The notes: generated by a model from the sequence alone, not told the origin. A DNA stretch of 64,000 nt from Alphaproteobacteria bacterium (GCA_018820665.1 JAHJNW010000021.1:1-64000); one strand, 5' to 3'; numbered from the stretch's first letter, positions 24,731 through 32,607 are shown. Made by a program: numbers and translations.

Positions 24731-24789
24731 CCTGTCAGACTGGTCTCATGACAGGAAAAATTGGCTGGACGAACAGCCTTAACGCGAAG

Positions 24790-25233
24790 CTATGCCGTGC
24801 GGTTGAATGCCACAGCCCTGCCATCGCCGACGTTCGCGCGACCGCTGGCGCCATAGGCCGATGGACTTCCGCGTTGCGCCGTCACCTCCGCCGCGATGGT
24901 CTGGACCAGTCCCTCGGAGATGATCCGCGCGGCCTCGATGGCGTGCGAGTGTCGGGTCAGTATGGCTTCGAACGCCTCGGTGACACGGATCAGCGAGGTC
25001 CGTTCCGCAGCGGGCGCCGCCGCCAGCACGCTCGGGTTGGCCTTCACCTGGGCCGACTCGCGCCGGTAGGCATTGGCCAGGTCCTGGGTGCCGGCGAGGG
25101 TGGCCGCCGCGTCCTGCGGCCGGTGCGCCTCGAAGGCTTTCGCCTCGGCGCCGAGGTTGGCGGTCAGCCGCTCGGTCAGGTCGATCAGCTGGCGGACACG
25201 GGCGGTGGCGTTCAGTTCGGCGGTTCCTGTCAC
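24790..25233 (-). CDS. flbY: flagellar protein FlbY-like (FlgN-like helical protein)
   Basis: A 147-residue, mostly helical protein (VRQLIDLTERLTANLGAEAKAFEAHRPQDAAATLAGTQDLANAYRRE pattern of long heptads, shown in Caulobacter to follow cheL). The GTG start overlaps the cheL stop (GTGA). Position in flgI-cheL-flbY matches the Caulobacter order. Its length and helical layout resemble FlgN-type chaperones for hook-associated proteins, but that role is inferred. Confidence 0.78.
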   Translation of the reverse strand: MTGTAELNATARVRQLIDLTERLTANLGAEAKAFEAHRPQDAAATLAGTQDLANAYRRESAQVKANPSVLAAAPAAERTSLIRVTEAFEAILTRHSHAIEAARIISEGLVQTIAAEVTAQRGSPSAYGASGRANVGDGRAVAFNRTA

Positions 25234-25532
25234 TGGCTCTGCTCCTGCATCTTCAACATCTCGGCGACGACCGTGTCCGCCAGGCCGATGCCGCCGGCCT
25301 TGACGGTCTGTTTGGCCATGGCCTCGATCATAAAACTGCGCCAGGTGCTCTCGGCCTCGCCACCGCCGAACGGGCCGTCGGTCGACAGTCCCTCGAACAT
25401 CGGCTTCAGCATCTGGGCGATGAAGGAGGCCTCGAAGCTTTCGGCCGTCTCGCGCATGCGGTCGGTGACGACGGGCTTCGGTGCGGCGCCGGGCGCCTGG
25501 GACAGGGCGGTGTCGAGGGACAGGGGGGTCAT
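25230..25532 (-). CDS. cheL: rod-binding protein CheL (FlgJ N-terminal type)
   Basis: A 100-residue protein with the Rod-binding domain: ESFEASFIAQMLKPMFEGL, then GGGEAESTWRSFMIEAMAKQTVKAGGIGLAD, the standard block in FlgJ N-termini. No muramidase domain is present, as usual in alphaproteobacteria. The gene overlaps the flgI stop region; an in-frame GTG at 25538 has a very strong site (GAGGTGAT) and would add two residues. It aids rod/P-ring assembly in the periplasm. Confidence 0.9.
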   Translation of the reverse strand: MTPLSLDTALSQAPGAAPKPVVTDRMRETAESFEASFIAQMLKPMFEGLSTDGPFGGGEAESTWRSFMIEAMAKQTVKAGGIGLADTVVAEMLKMQEQSQ

Positions 25533-25534
25533 CC

Positions 25535-26638
25535 TCACATCACCTCGATGTCGGCCTGCAGGGCGCCCGCCGCCTTGATGGCCTGCAGGATGCTGATCAT
25601 GTCGCGCGGGCTGACGCCGAGGGCGTTCAGACCGTTGACGAGGTCAGACAGGGAGGCCCCGCCGCCGACGATCCGCATCTCGCGCCCCAGCTCTTCCTCG
25701 ACCGTGACGTCGGTCTGGGGCACGACCACGGTCTCGCCGCGGCCGAACGGTTCCGGCTGGCTGACCAGCGGCGTTTCCTGGATCGACACGGTCAGATTGC
25801 CCTGGGCGATGGCGACGGTCGAAACCCGCACCGCGTCGCCCATGACGATGACGCCGTTGACCTCGTCGATGATCACCTTGGCCGGGGAGTCGACCGTGAC
25901 CGGGAGATTCTCGACCCGGCTGAGGAAGCCGGCCATGCCCATCTGGCCCGGCGAGCGCAGGGCGATGACGGTGCCGTTCTCGGCCAGGGCGGCGTTCGGA
26001 TAGACCTGGTTGATGGCGGCGGCGACGCGCTGGGCGGTGGTGAAGTCGGGGTTGCGCAGCGTCAGCCGCACCTCGTTCATATTGGCCAGCTGGAAGCCGG
26101 TCTCGCGCTCGACCGTGGCCCCCGAGGCGATGCGGCCGGCGGTCGGCACGCCGCGCGTCACCGACGAGCCCGAACCGCCCGAGGCCGAAACCGCCCCGGT
26201 CTGGATCGAACCCTGGGCCACCGCATAGACCTCGCCGTCGGCGCCCTGCAGGCTGGTGACCAGCAGGGTCCCGCCCAGCAGGCTCTTGGCGTCGCACATC
26301 GACGAGACGCTGACGTCGATGCGCGCGCCGGGGGTGGAGAAGGGCGGCAGTTCGGCGGTGACCATGATTGCCGCCATATTCTTGGAGTTGGCGTTGGAGC
26401 CGCGGATATTGACGCCCAGACGCTCGGTCATGCCCTCCAGCGACTGGCGGGTGAAGGGGCAGTTGCGCAGGCTGTCGCCAGTGCCGTTGAGCCCGACCAC
26501 CAGGCCGTAGCCGACCAGCTGGTTGGTGCGGACGCCCTCGATGGCGGCGATGTCCTTGATCCGAGACTGGGCGGCCGCCGGCAGGGCGAATCCGGCCACG
26601 GCGGCGGCGGTCAGGAGGGAGGCGAGCAGTTTCTGCAT
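25535..26638 (-). CDS. flgI: flagellar P-ring protein FlgI
   Basis: A 367-residue periplasmic protein with a signal peptide (LLASLLTAAAVAGFALPAAAQ). The mature part opens RIKDIAAIEGVRTNQLVGYGLVVGLNGTGD, then SKNMAAIMVTAELPPF, and has GVNIRGSNANSKN and the C-terminal LVNGLNALGVSPRDMISILQAIKAAGAL block, all hallmarks of FlgI. Length matches the family. A sigma-54 promoter and an ftr-like palindrome lie upstream, so it is a late-class flagellar gene. It is first in flgI-cheL-flbY. Confidence 0.97.
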   Translation of the reverse strand: MQKLLASLLTAAAVAGFALPAAAQSRIKDIAAIEGVRTNQLVGYGLVVGLNGTGDSLRNCPFTRQSLEGMTERLGVNIRGSNANSKNMAAIMVTAELPPFSTPGARIDVSVSSMCDAKSLLGGTLLVTSLQGADGEVYAVAQGSIQTGAVSASGGSGSSVTRGVPTAGRIASGATVERETGFQLANMNEVRLTLRNPDFTTAQRVAAAINQVYPNAALAENGTVIALRSPGQMGMAGFLSRVENLPVTVDSPAKVIIDEVNGVIVMGDAVRVSTVAIAQGNLTVSIQETPLVSQPEPFGRGETVVVPQTDVTVEEELGREMRIVGGGASLSDLVNGLNALGVSPRDMISILQAIKAAGALQADIEVM

Positions 26639-26674
26639 CGGTACGGGGTCCGCGAACTGTTGTGCCGCCAGCGA

Positions 26675-26690
26675 TGCCAGCCTCGTGCCA
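26675..26690 (-). promoter_or_regulatory. sigma-54 promoter of flgI
   Basis: On the minus strand the sequence is TGGCACG-AGGC-TGGCA, differing by one base from the consensus TGGCACG-N4-TTGCA. The -12 element ends 37 bp upstream of the flgI ATG, leaving a short leader. Late flagellar genes in Caulobacter use sigma-54 promoters. Confidence 0.8.
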
Positions 26691-26742
26691 ATGCGATTTC
26701 GCTTTGGAATCAACGGCGGACTTTCAGATGACTGCAACTGAT

Positions 26743-26759
26743 CCGGCAGAAACTGCCGG
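26743..26759. promoter_or_regulatory. ftr-like element (probable FlbD binding site)
   Basis: A perfect palindrome CCGGCAG-AAA-CTGCCGG, followed by another G. This matches the ftr enhancer elements bound by the sigma-54 activator FlbD in Caulobacter. It is centred about 68 bp upstream of the flgI -24 box and about 70 bp from fliX, so it could activate one and repress the other. Confidence 0.72.
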
Positions 26760-26763
26760 GCCG

Positions 26764-26778
26764 TTAACCAAACAGTGA
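26764..26778 (+). promoter_or_regulatory. possible CtrA site upstream of fliX
   Basis: TTAACCAAACAGTGA has one good CtrA half-site (TTAACCA, as in early class II flagellar promoters) and a poor second half (GTGA instead of TTAA). It is 44 bp upstream of the fliX start. The position fits CtrA control of fliX known in Caulobacter, but the match is weak. Confidence 0.35.
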
Positions 26779-26821
26779 CCCTGCGCCGACGATGGTGCGG
26801 CATGTCCTGGAGTCGCATTCC

Positions 26822-27247
26822 ATGAAGGTCACCGGTCCATCCGGCCCGTCCTCGTCGTCGGGCGCGCGTCCCGCAAGGGCCGCGGGCGGCTTCTCTGTGC
26901 CGTCGGCCGCCACGTCGGCCCCGGCCGGGGCCGCGTCGGCTTCCGGCAGCGTATCGGGGGTAGCGGGGGTTTCCGCCCTGATGGCGCTGCAGGGGGTCGA
27001 CGACGCCACGGAGCGGCGCCGACGCGCCATCCGCCGCGGCGGCAGCCTGCTGGACCGCCTGGACGAACTGAAGCTGGCCCTGCTGGCGGGCGACGCGGGC
27101 GACGGCGCGCTGGACCGACTCAGCCGCAGCCTGCGCGAGGAGTGCCCGGTCGATGCCGACCCGGCGCTGAACAGCCTGCTCGCCCAGATCGATCTGCGGG
27201 CGGCCGTCGAGCTCGCAAAGGCGGATATTCGCCGCGGTGCAACATAA
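26822..27247 (+). CDS. fliX: flagellar assembly regulator FliX
   Basis: A 141-residue protein, the same length as Caulobacter FliX, divergent from flgI as in that genus. The N-terminal third is a Pro/Ser/Ala-rich disordered stretch. The conserved part begins ALMALQGVDDATERRRRAIRRGGSLLDRLDELK and ends CPVDADPALNSLLAQIDLRAAVELAK in spaced blocks. FliX links completion of the early basal body to FlbD activity, and so to sigma-54 transcription of genes such as flgI next door. Confidence 0.92.
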   Translation: MKVTGPSGPSSSSGARPARAAGGFSVPSAATSAPAGAASASGSVSGVAGVSALMALQGVDDATERRRRAIRRGGSLLDRLDELKLALLAGDAGDGALDRLSRSLREECPVDADPALNSLLAQIDLRAAVELAKADIRRGAT

Positions 27248-27356
27248 GCCGGTGAAATATTTCGCAAAAGCGTGATCAGTGAGCGCCGGGTGATGAAGAA
27301 ATGTCACGCTCGCCCGCCGACCGGGTCAATCAGGGGTCACGCTCGCGCGAGCGTTG

Positions 27357-27385
27357 TTGCCGCGACTCTTCGCCATCCCTATACG
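27357..27385 (+). promoter_or_regulatory. housekeeping promoter for dksA
   Basis: TTGCCG (27357-27362), a 17-bp spacer and TATACG (27380-27385) form a plausible primary-sigma promoter. Transcription would begin near 27392, giving a leader of about 37 bases before the dksA ATG. A 16-bp palindrome (27339-27354) lies just upstream. Confidence 0.5.
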
Positions 27386-27428
27386 CAGCACAGCGCCACA
27401 GGGGGGCGTTGTTGAAAGCGTGAGTGCG

Positions 27429-27857
27429 ATGAACGCATTGGCGTCTGTGATTGAGCCGAACGCCTATCGGCCGTCTGAGGACGAGCCGTTCATGAGTGAG
27501 CGGCAACTGGCCTACTTCAAGGCCAAACTTCTGGCCTGGAAGGATGAAATCCTTCGCGAGTCCAAGGGGACGGTGGTCAACCTGAAGGCGGAGACGGAGA
27601 ATCATCCGGATCTCGTCGACCGGGCGTCATCGGAATCCGACCGCGCGCTGGAGCTGCGCACGCGGGACCGACAGCGCAAGCTGATCTCCAAGATCGACGA
27701 GGCGCTGCGTCGCATCGAGGACGGCTCCTACGGCTATTGCGAGGAAACCGGCGAACCGATCAGCCTCGGCCGGCTCGAGGCCCGTCCGACCGCGACCCTC
27801 TCGGTCGAGGCCCAGGAACGGCACGAGCGCCGCGAACGCGTCCACCGCGACGACTGA
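27429..27857 (+). CDS. dksA: DksA-type RNA polymerase-binding factor with degraded zinc finger
   Basis: A 142-residue cytoplasmic protein. The coiled-coil region (MSERQLAYFKAKLLAWKDEIL to RTRDRQRKLISKIDEALRRIEDG, as separate blocks) carries the acidic tip DLVDRASSESD. The globular end, YGYCEETGEPISLGRLEARPTATLSVEAQERHE, has only one of the four zinc cysteines of E. coli DksA; the others are Thr/Ser/Ala positions. This pattern is common in alphaproteobacteria. The start at 27429 was chosen over upstream codons because family members begin near here. Its position after fliX matches Caulobacter. Confidence 0.9.
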   Translation: MNALASVIEPNAYRPSEDEPFMSERQLAYFKAKLLAWKDEILRESKGTVVNLKAETENHPDLVDRASSESDRALELRTRDRQRKLISKIDEALRRIEDGSYGYCEETGEPISLGRLEARPTATLSVEAQERHERRERVHRDD

Positions 27858-27927
27858 GGGCCGGCGAGCCTTGACTTGAAGGGCTGCGAGGGCGACCTGT
27901 GCGCCCCGCGTTTCCAAGGTCCATCGC

Positions 27928-29262
27928 ATGTCCGTCAAGGTCCGTTTCGCCCCGTCGCCGACGGGGAAGCTGCACGTCGGCAATGTCCGCACCGCCCTGG
28001 TGAACTGGATGTTCGCGAAAGGGCAGGGCGGCGCCTTCGTCCTGCGTATCGACGACACCGACCTGGCCCGCTCCACGCCCGAGTTCGAACAGGGCATTGA
28101 GGACGATCTGACCTGGCTGGGTCTGGCCTGGGACGAACGATACAACCAGTCGAAGCGGTTCGACCGCTATGAGGAGGCCGCATCGCGGCTCAAGGCCGCC
28201 GGTCGGCTCTATCCCTGCTACGACACCTCCGAAGAGCTTGACCGCCGCCGCAAGGTTCAGCTGTCGCGCGGCCTGCCGCCGATCTACGACCGCGCCGCGC
28301 TGGACCTGACCGACGCCGAGAAGGCCGCCTTCGAGGCCGAGGGCCGCAAGCCGCACTGGCGCTTCAAGCTGGACGGCAAGCGCGTCGCCTGGGAGGACCT
28401 GTCGCGGGGTCACGCCGAGGTCGACACCGCCTCCATGTCTGACCCCGTGCTGATCCGCGAGGACGGCCTGTTCCTCTACACCCTGCCGTCGGTGGTCGAC
28501 GACATCGACATGGCCATCACCCATGTGATCCGCGGCGAGGACCACGTCACCAACACCGGCGCCCAGATCGAGATCTTCGAGGCGCTCGGCGGGCCGGTTC
28601 CCGCCTTCGCCCACATGCCGCTGCTGGTCGGCGCCGACGGCCAGGCCCTGTCGAAGCGGCTCGGCTCCCTGTCGATCGCCGACATGCGCGACCAGGGTTA
28701 TGAGCCGATCGCCATCACCAGCCATCTGGGCCGGATCGGCACCTCCGACCCGCTCGAGGTCGGGGAGTCGATCGAAGCCCTCGGCGAGAGCTTCGCCTTC
28801 TCGAAAATGGGCCGCTCGCCGGCGCGCTACGACACCGCCGACCTCGACCGGCTGAACGCCCAGGCCCTGCACGCCATGGACTATACGACGGCCCAGCCGC
28901 GCTTGGCGGCGCTGGGCCGCGATCCCGGTGAAACCATCTGGAACGCCCTGCGACCCAACCTTGAGAAATTCGCCGATGTCGTGGATCTGGAACGGATTAT
29001 CAGCGGACCGGTGACCCCGGTGATCGAGGATCCCGCCTTTGCCGCCGCGGCGCTTGAGGTCCTGCCCCCGACCCTCGGGGCCGACGCCTGGTCGGTCTGG
29101 ACCAATGCGGTCAAGGAGCGGACCGGGGCCAAGGGCAAGGCCTTGTTCAAGCCCCTGCGCCATATCCTGACGGGGCAGGAACACGGCCCGGACATGGCCA
29201 CCCTCGTGCCGCTGATCGGTCGCGAGCGCATCGTCCGGCGCCTGTCTGGCGAGACCGCCTGA
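27928..29262 (+). CDS. gltX: glutamyl-tRNA synthetase
   Basis: A 444-residue class I synthetase. The HIGH-type motif is PSPTGKLHVGN near residue 10. The KMSKS-type motif is ALSKRLGS near 240. The zinc-binding region present in some GluRS is reduced to PCYDTSEELDRRRKVQLSRGLPPIYDR. Family blocks FVLRIDDTDLARSTPEF and HVIRGEDHVTNTGAQI are clear. It charges tRNA-Glu and may also charge tRNA-Gln if the organism uses the transamidation route; the anticodon-binding domain cannot settle this by eye. It is 70 bp after dksA. Confidence 0.95.
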   Translation: MSVKVRFAPSPTGKLHVGNVRTALVNWMFAKGQGGAFVLRIDDTDLARSTPEFEQGIEDDLTWLGLAWDERYNQSKRFDRYEEAASRLKAAGRLYPCYDTSEELDRRRKVQLSRGLPPIYDRAALDLTDAEKAAFEAEGRKPHWRFKLDGKRVAWEDLSRGHAEVDTASMSDPVLIREDGLFLYTLPSVVDDIDMAITHVIRGEDHVTNTGAQIEIFEALGGPVPAFAHMPLLVGADGQALSKRLGSLSIADMRDQGYEPIAITSHLGRIGTSDPLEVGESIEALGESFAFSKMGRSPARYDTADLDRLNAQALHAMDYTTAQPRLAALGRDPGETIWNALRPNLEKFADVVDLERIISGPVTPVIEDPAFAAAALEVLPPTLGADAWSVWTNAVKERTGAKGKALFKPLRHILTGQEHGPDMATLVPLIGRERIVRRLSGETA

Positions 29263-29293
29263 GCCGACGCCTTCCCGACACGCTCATACGGAA

Positions 29294-29321
29294 AAGGGCC
29301 GCCCCGGAAGGAGCGGCCCTT
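29294..29321. terminator. hairpin terminator between convergent genes
   Basis: AAGGGCCGC and GCGGCCCTT are perfect 9-bp complements with a 10-base loop. The flanks are AAA on the left and TGGCCTTT on the right, so it can serve gltX and the opposing gene. Confidence 0.7.
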
Positions 29322-29347
29322 GGCCTTTCTGCATGCGACGCCGTGGA

Positions 29348-29638
29348 TCAGGCGTTGCAGGCGGCGATCTGTTCCGCGTTCAGGTCGACGCCCTTGTAGC
29401 TGAAGGCGGTGACCGGGCCGAACCGGGCCACGACCCGGCGGCAGGCGCGGGTGGCCGGCTGGCTGGAGCCGCCGGTGGCGGTGCAGTTGGCGCCCTCGCA
29501 GCGCCAGGTTGCGCTGTCGATGATGGTGCGGCTGGCGGGCGCCCTGGAGGCGTCGGCCAGAACGGCGCTGGACACGGGGGCCTGGGCGACGGCCGGGGCG
29601 GCGACGAGCATGGCCGCGGCGAAAAGCAGAGCACGCAT
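29348..29638 (-). CDS. small secreted protein with four cysteines
   Basis: A 96-residue protein with a signal peptide cleaved after AVAQA (about residue 20). The mature part has four Cys (CEGANC, ACRR, AACNA), enough for two disulfides, and a block ATRACRRVVARFGPVTAFSYKGVDL near the end. It resembles small periplasmic proteins found widely in Caulobacteraceae. No activity is known. Confidence 0.75.
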   Translation of the reverse strand: MRALLFAAAMLVAAPAVAQAPVSSAVLADASRAPASRTIIDSATWRCEGANCTATGGSSQPATRACRRVVARFGPVTAFSYKGVDLNAEQIAACNA

Positions 29639-29763
29639 GGGGAGGTCTCCGAGAAAAGTCAGGCGGACATCCGCCGGCGACGCCAGTGTCAGTTTTCAAA
29701 CGAAACTGTCAATACGGCGTTTCCAAAAGAGACGCACATTTTCACCGACTGATCAGTGATTAC

Positions 29764-30366
29764 TTATCGCTGATCATGTTGCAAGTGAGGCAGATCGTCC
29801 GCTGCCCGCATCACCGCGATCGCCTCAGCCACTGTGTCGCAGACGACCCATGCCTCGCGGAACGTCGCCGGGGTCATCCCTTCCTCGATGCTGTGCTCCA
29901 TCACCGCCAGAAGCGCGTTCCAGAAGCCGTTCAGATTCAAGAAAATCACCGGCTTGGCGTGCAGGTCCAGCCGCTTCCACGACAGCACTTCGATGGCCTC
30001 TTCCAGGGTGCCGACACCGCCCGGCGCGACCACGAAGGCGTCCGACTGGTCGTACATGATGGTCTTGCGCTCATGCATCGACGGCACGACCAGGGTCTCG
30101 ACCTCGTCGAACAACCGCTCGCGGCTGCGCAGGAAGCCCGGCATCACCCCCAGGACCCGCCCGCCGGCCGCATGCGCCGCCCGGGCCGAGGCGCCCATCA
30201 GACCGACCCCGCCGCCGCCATAGACCAGCCGCCAGCCGGCCTGGGCCGTCTGCTCTCCAAAGGCGCGGGCGGCCTCCAGATAATCCGGATGAACCGTCTC
30301 GGACGAGCCGCAGAACAGGCAGACCGATTTGCCGTCAAACGGCTGGATGGTGACGGGCGCAGACAT
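29764..30366 (-). CDS. LOG-family protein (TIGR00730), cytokinin riboside phosphoribohydrolase type
   Basis: A 200-residue Rossmann-fold protein. It has the diagnostic motifs PGGVGTLEE (about 118-126) and SMHERKTIMYD (about 96-106), plus GSSETVHPDYLEAAR and YGGGGVGLMG near the N-terminus. Members hydrolyse nucleoside monophosphates such as AMP or cytokinin nucleotides to base and ribose phosphate. The ATG at 30366 has GAGG upstream; the longer frame to 30471 crosses the divergent lipoprotein promoter region and is unlikely. Confidence 0.92.
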   Translation of the reverse strand: MSAPVTIQPFDGKSVCLFCGSSETVHPDYLEAARAFGEQTAQAGWRLVYGGGGVGLMGASARAAHAAGGRVLGVMPGFLRSRERLFDEVETLVVPSMHERKTIMYDQSDAFVVAPGGVGTLEEAIEVLSWKRLDLHAKPVIFLNLNGFWNALLAVMEHSIEEGMTPATFREAWVVCDTVAEAIAVMRAADDLPHLQHDQR

Positions 30367-30448
30367 GGGGCCTCGTGAAGACAGCGAAAGACAGCGGGCC
30401 GGGCGGCGCGCTATCTGGGGCGACACTCCTAACGGTCGGAGAGACAGT

Positions 30449-31198
30449 ATGAAACGGGCGATGTTGTCCATGAGCGCGGCCCTCCTTGCGGCCGCCGCGG
30501 CGGCCTGTTCTCCGGCGCCGCCCGATCAGGCCCGGGCCGGCGCGCAAACCGCCGTCGGCTGGACCCGTCCGCCCGTCATCGCCGGGGTCGAACGATCGGG
30601 CTCCACCCTCATCGTGACCGGGGTCGCCGAGCCGCAAGGGCGCGTCGTCCTGCGCAGTGACGAAGGCGCGGCCTTCGCCGCCTCGGCCGACGCCCGCGGC
30701 CGGTTCGAGATTCGCCTTCCGGCCCCGTCCCTTCACCTGCTGTTGCGCCCCGAGGCCCAGATCGGCCAGGACGCGGCGCCATCGCCGGACCTGTTGCTGA
30801 TTCTGGCCGGAGGGCAGGGGCCGGTCGCCATCCTTCGTCCGGGGGCGTCGACGCGCCGGCTCGACGCGGCGCCGCCGCTAGGCGCAATCGACAGCGACGC
30901 GGGCATGCGGCTGGCGTCTGGCCGGGCTGCTTCGGGCACGGCCCGGGTCGAGGTTCAGAGCGGCGGCGAGACTGTGGAGGTCCTTCCCGACGCCTCGGGT
31001 CGCTGGAGCATCATGTTGCCGCCCTATGACGGCCCGGACGAGATCCGGGTCGCGGGTCGCGCTTTCGTCTGGCCAGGCGAGGCGGCGCCGGCCCCAGGCC
31101 TCATGGTGGAACAGGCAGGCGCGGGGTGGCGGGTTCGCTGGTCGGGCCCCGAAGGCGCCCGGCAATCCACCTGGCTGCCAGTCGCGCCGGCTCCCTGA
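30449..31198 (+). CDS. lipoprotein with beta-sandwich-like repeats, function unknown
   Basis: A 249-residue protein with a lipoprotein signal (lipobox ALLAAAAAAC, Cys at about residue 20). The mature part contains two similar beta-rich stretches: GVERSGSTLIVTGVAEPQGRVVLRSDEG and a later block GTARVEVQSGGETVEVLPDASGRW, each resembling bacterial Ig-like/carboxypeptidase-regulatory modules. The ATG has GGAGAG about seven bases upstream. Divergent from the LOG-family gene. No catalytic motif is seen. Confidence 0.72.
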   Translation: MKRAMLSMSAALLAAAAAACSPAPPDQARAGAQTAVGWTRPPVIAGVERSGSTLIVTGVAEPQGRVVLRSDEGAAFAASADARGRFEIRLPAPSLHLLLRPEAQIGQDAAPSPDLLLILAGGQGPVAILRPGASTRRLDAAPPLGAIDSDAGMRLASGRAASGTARVEVQSGGETVEVLPDASGRWSIMLPPYDGPDEIRVAGRAFVWPGEAAPAPGLMVEQAGAGWRVRWSGPEGARQSTWLPVAPAP

Positions 31199-31282
31199 CA
31201 GGGTTAATGAACCGTTCACCAATTCAGTCGAACGAGAGGGCGTCTTCCTTGTCGAGGACACCCACCATCACCGAACGACTTC

Positions 31283-31311
31283 AAGCCCGGCGCTCGCGTC
31301 GGGCTTTTTTT
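31283..31311 (+). terminator. strong intrinsic terminator
   Basis: AAGCCCG pairs with CGGGCTT, and the stem continues inward to a CTCG loop, followed by seven T (31305-31311). It is 85 bp after the lipoprotein stop, unusually far. Confidence 0.92.
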
Positions 31312-31358
31312 CTGATCGTTTCGGTGAGGATTCGGGTCGCTTGGCGACGACGAGAGAG

Positions 31359-31433
31359 TGGCTCCGCGGGTAGGATTCGAACCTACGACCAGCCGATTAA
31401 CAGTCGGCTGCTCTACCACTGAGCTACCGCGGA
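31359..31433 (-). tRNA. tRNA-Asn(GTT)
   Basis: On the minus strand: acceptor TCCGCGG/CCGCGGA, D-arm AGCTCAGTGGTAGAGC, anticodon loop CTGTTAA with GTT, T-arm GTAGGTTCGAATCCTAC, discriminator G and encoded CCA. All stems pair. Confidence 0.97.
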
Positions 31434-31501
31434 ACACTTCCCCTCGGGGAGGCGGGCGCTATAGCAGCGCGAGTCTGGCTCACGCAACGGGAAATATCCG
31501 A

Positions 31502-32299
31502 TTGGCCGTAATCCCCATCGACGATCCGCATGACGCGCGCGTCGCCGCCTTCCGCGATATCCGCGAGCGCGACCTGACCGGGCGTCAGGGCCTGTTCGTG
31601 GCCGAGGGCGAGGTGGTGCTGCGGGTGCTGGCCTCGCCGGCCTCGCTGTGCCGTCCGGTCGCCGCCCTGATCGCCGAGAAACGCATCGCCGCCCTCGCCG
31701 ATATCGTTGACGCCTTCCCGCCGGAGGCCCCGGTCTACTCGGCGATCCAGGCGGTTCTCGACGGCGTCGCCGGCTTCCATCTGCACCGCGGCATTCTCGC
31801 CCTCGGCTACAAGTCTGTCGCGCGCCCACTGGATGAAATGCTCGCCGAAATGGGCGAGGAGGCGGTCGTGGTGGTCGCCTGCTGCATCGGCAATCACGAC
31901 AACATGGGCGGGATCTTCCGCGCCGCCGCCGCCTTCGGCGCCGCCGCCGTGCTGCTGGACGACCAGTGCTGCGATCCCTTCTACCGAAAGGCCATCCGCG
32001 TCTCGGTCGGCGCCGTGTTGCGCACCCCGATGTCCACCGGCCTTGCCGCCGACGATCTGGTCGACGGCCTGAAGGCGGCGGACTTCCGCGTCCTGGCGAT
32101 GACCCCGGCGTCAACTTCGCCCCTGCATCTCGCGCCGCGCGGCGGACGGCTGGCTATCGTGCTCGGGGCCGAGGGACCGGGCCTGCCGCCGGACCTGCTG
32201 GCGCGTTGCGAGCCGATCGGCATCCCGATGTCCGGCGGCTTCGATTCGCTCAATGTGGCCACCGCGGGGGCCATCGCCCTGCATCATTTCACCCGATAG
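31502..32299 (+). CDS. TrmH/SpoU-family RNA methyltransferase
   Basis: A 265-residue SPOUT methyltransferase. An N-terminal substrate-binding region (RQGLFVAEGEVVLRVLA) is followed by the knotted domain with the three SpoU motifs: CCIGNHDNMGGIFRAAAAFG, LAIVLGAEGPGLP and IPMSGGFDSLNVATAGAIALH. It should 2'-O-methylate rRNA or tRNA; the target is not evident. It starts at TTG 31502, the only sensible start downstream of tRNA-Asn; the frame is open further back only across the tRNA. Confidence 0.88.
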   Translation: MAVIPIDDPHDARVAAFRDIRERDLTGRQGLFVAEGEVVLRVLASPASLCRPVAALIAEKRIAALADIVDAFPPEAPVYSAIQAVLDGVAGFHLHRGILALGYKSVARPLDEMLAEMGEEAVVVVACCIGNHDNMGGIFRAAAAFGAAAVLLDDQCCDPFYRKAIRVSVGAVLRTPMSTGLAADDLVDGLKAADFRVLAMTPASTSPLHLAPRGGRLAIVLGAEGPGLPPDLLARCEPIGIPMSGGFDSLNVATAGAIALHHFTR

Positions 32300-32394
32300 G
32301 CGAACACCGGTCACCATTCCGCGATTAACTCTTCGTACACCTTGATGAACGGTGTGATCTGTGGCGCTGTGCCGGGGTCCGGGGGAGTTTGATT

Positions 32395-32514
32395 ATGTTC
32401 GACAGCATTCTGTTCTTCGTCAGCCGCAACGCGCGGGTCGCCGTGGCCGCCGCCATCGTCGCCGCGACGGTCAGCGCCGCCACCGTCATCGGCTGGGTCA
32501 CCGCGCCCGTCTGA
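32395..32514 (+). CDS. 39-residue single-helix membrane peptide
   Basis: The ORF reads MFDSILFFVSRNAR then a hydrophobic Ala/Val-rich helix (residues 15-36) and ends WVTAPV. A strong Shine-Dalgarno (GGGGGAG) is eight to nine bases before the ATG. The ORF is not overlapped by another credible gene. Its position between a methyltransferase and tRNA-Cys gives no hint of function. Confidence 0.6.
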   Translation: MFDSILFFVSRNARVAVAAAIVAATVSAATVIGWVTAPV

Positions 32515-32533
32515 TCTGTCGTGAAGGTCGCGA

Positions 32534-32607
32534 TGGAGGCCTGACCGAGAATCGAACTCGGGTGCGCGGATTTGCAGTCCGCTGCGTAACCACTCCGCCA
32601 TCAGGCC
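32534..32607 (-). tRNA. tRNA-Cys(GCA)
   Basis: On the minus strand: acceptor GGCCTGA/TCAGGCC, discriminator T, encoded CCA. The anticodon loop CTGCAAA gives GCA, and the T-arm is CGAGTTCGATTCTCG. All stems pair. Confidence 0.97.
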
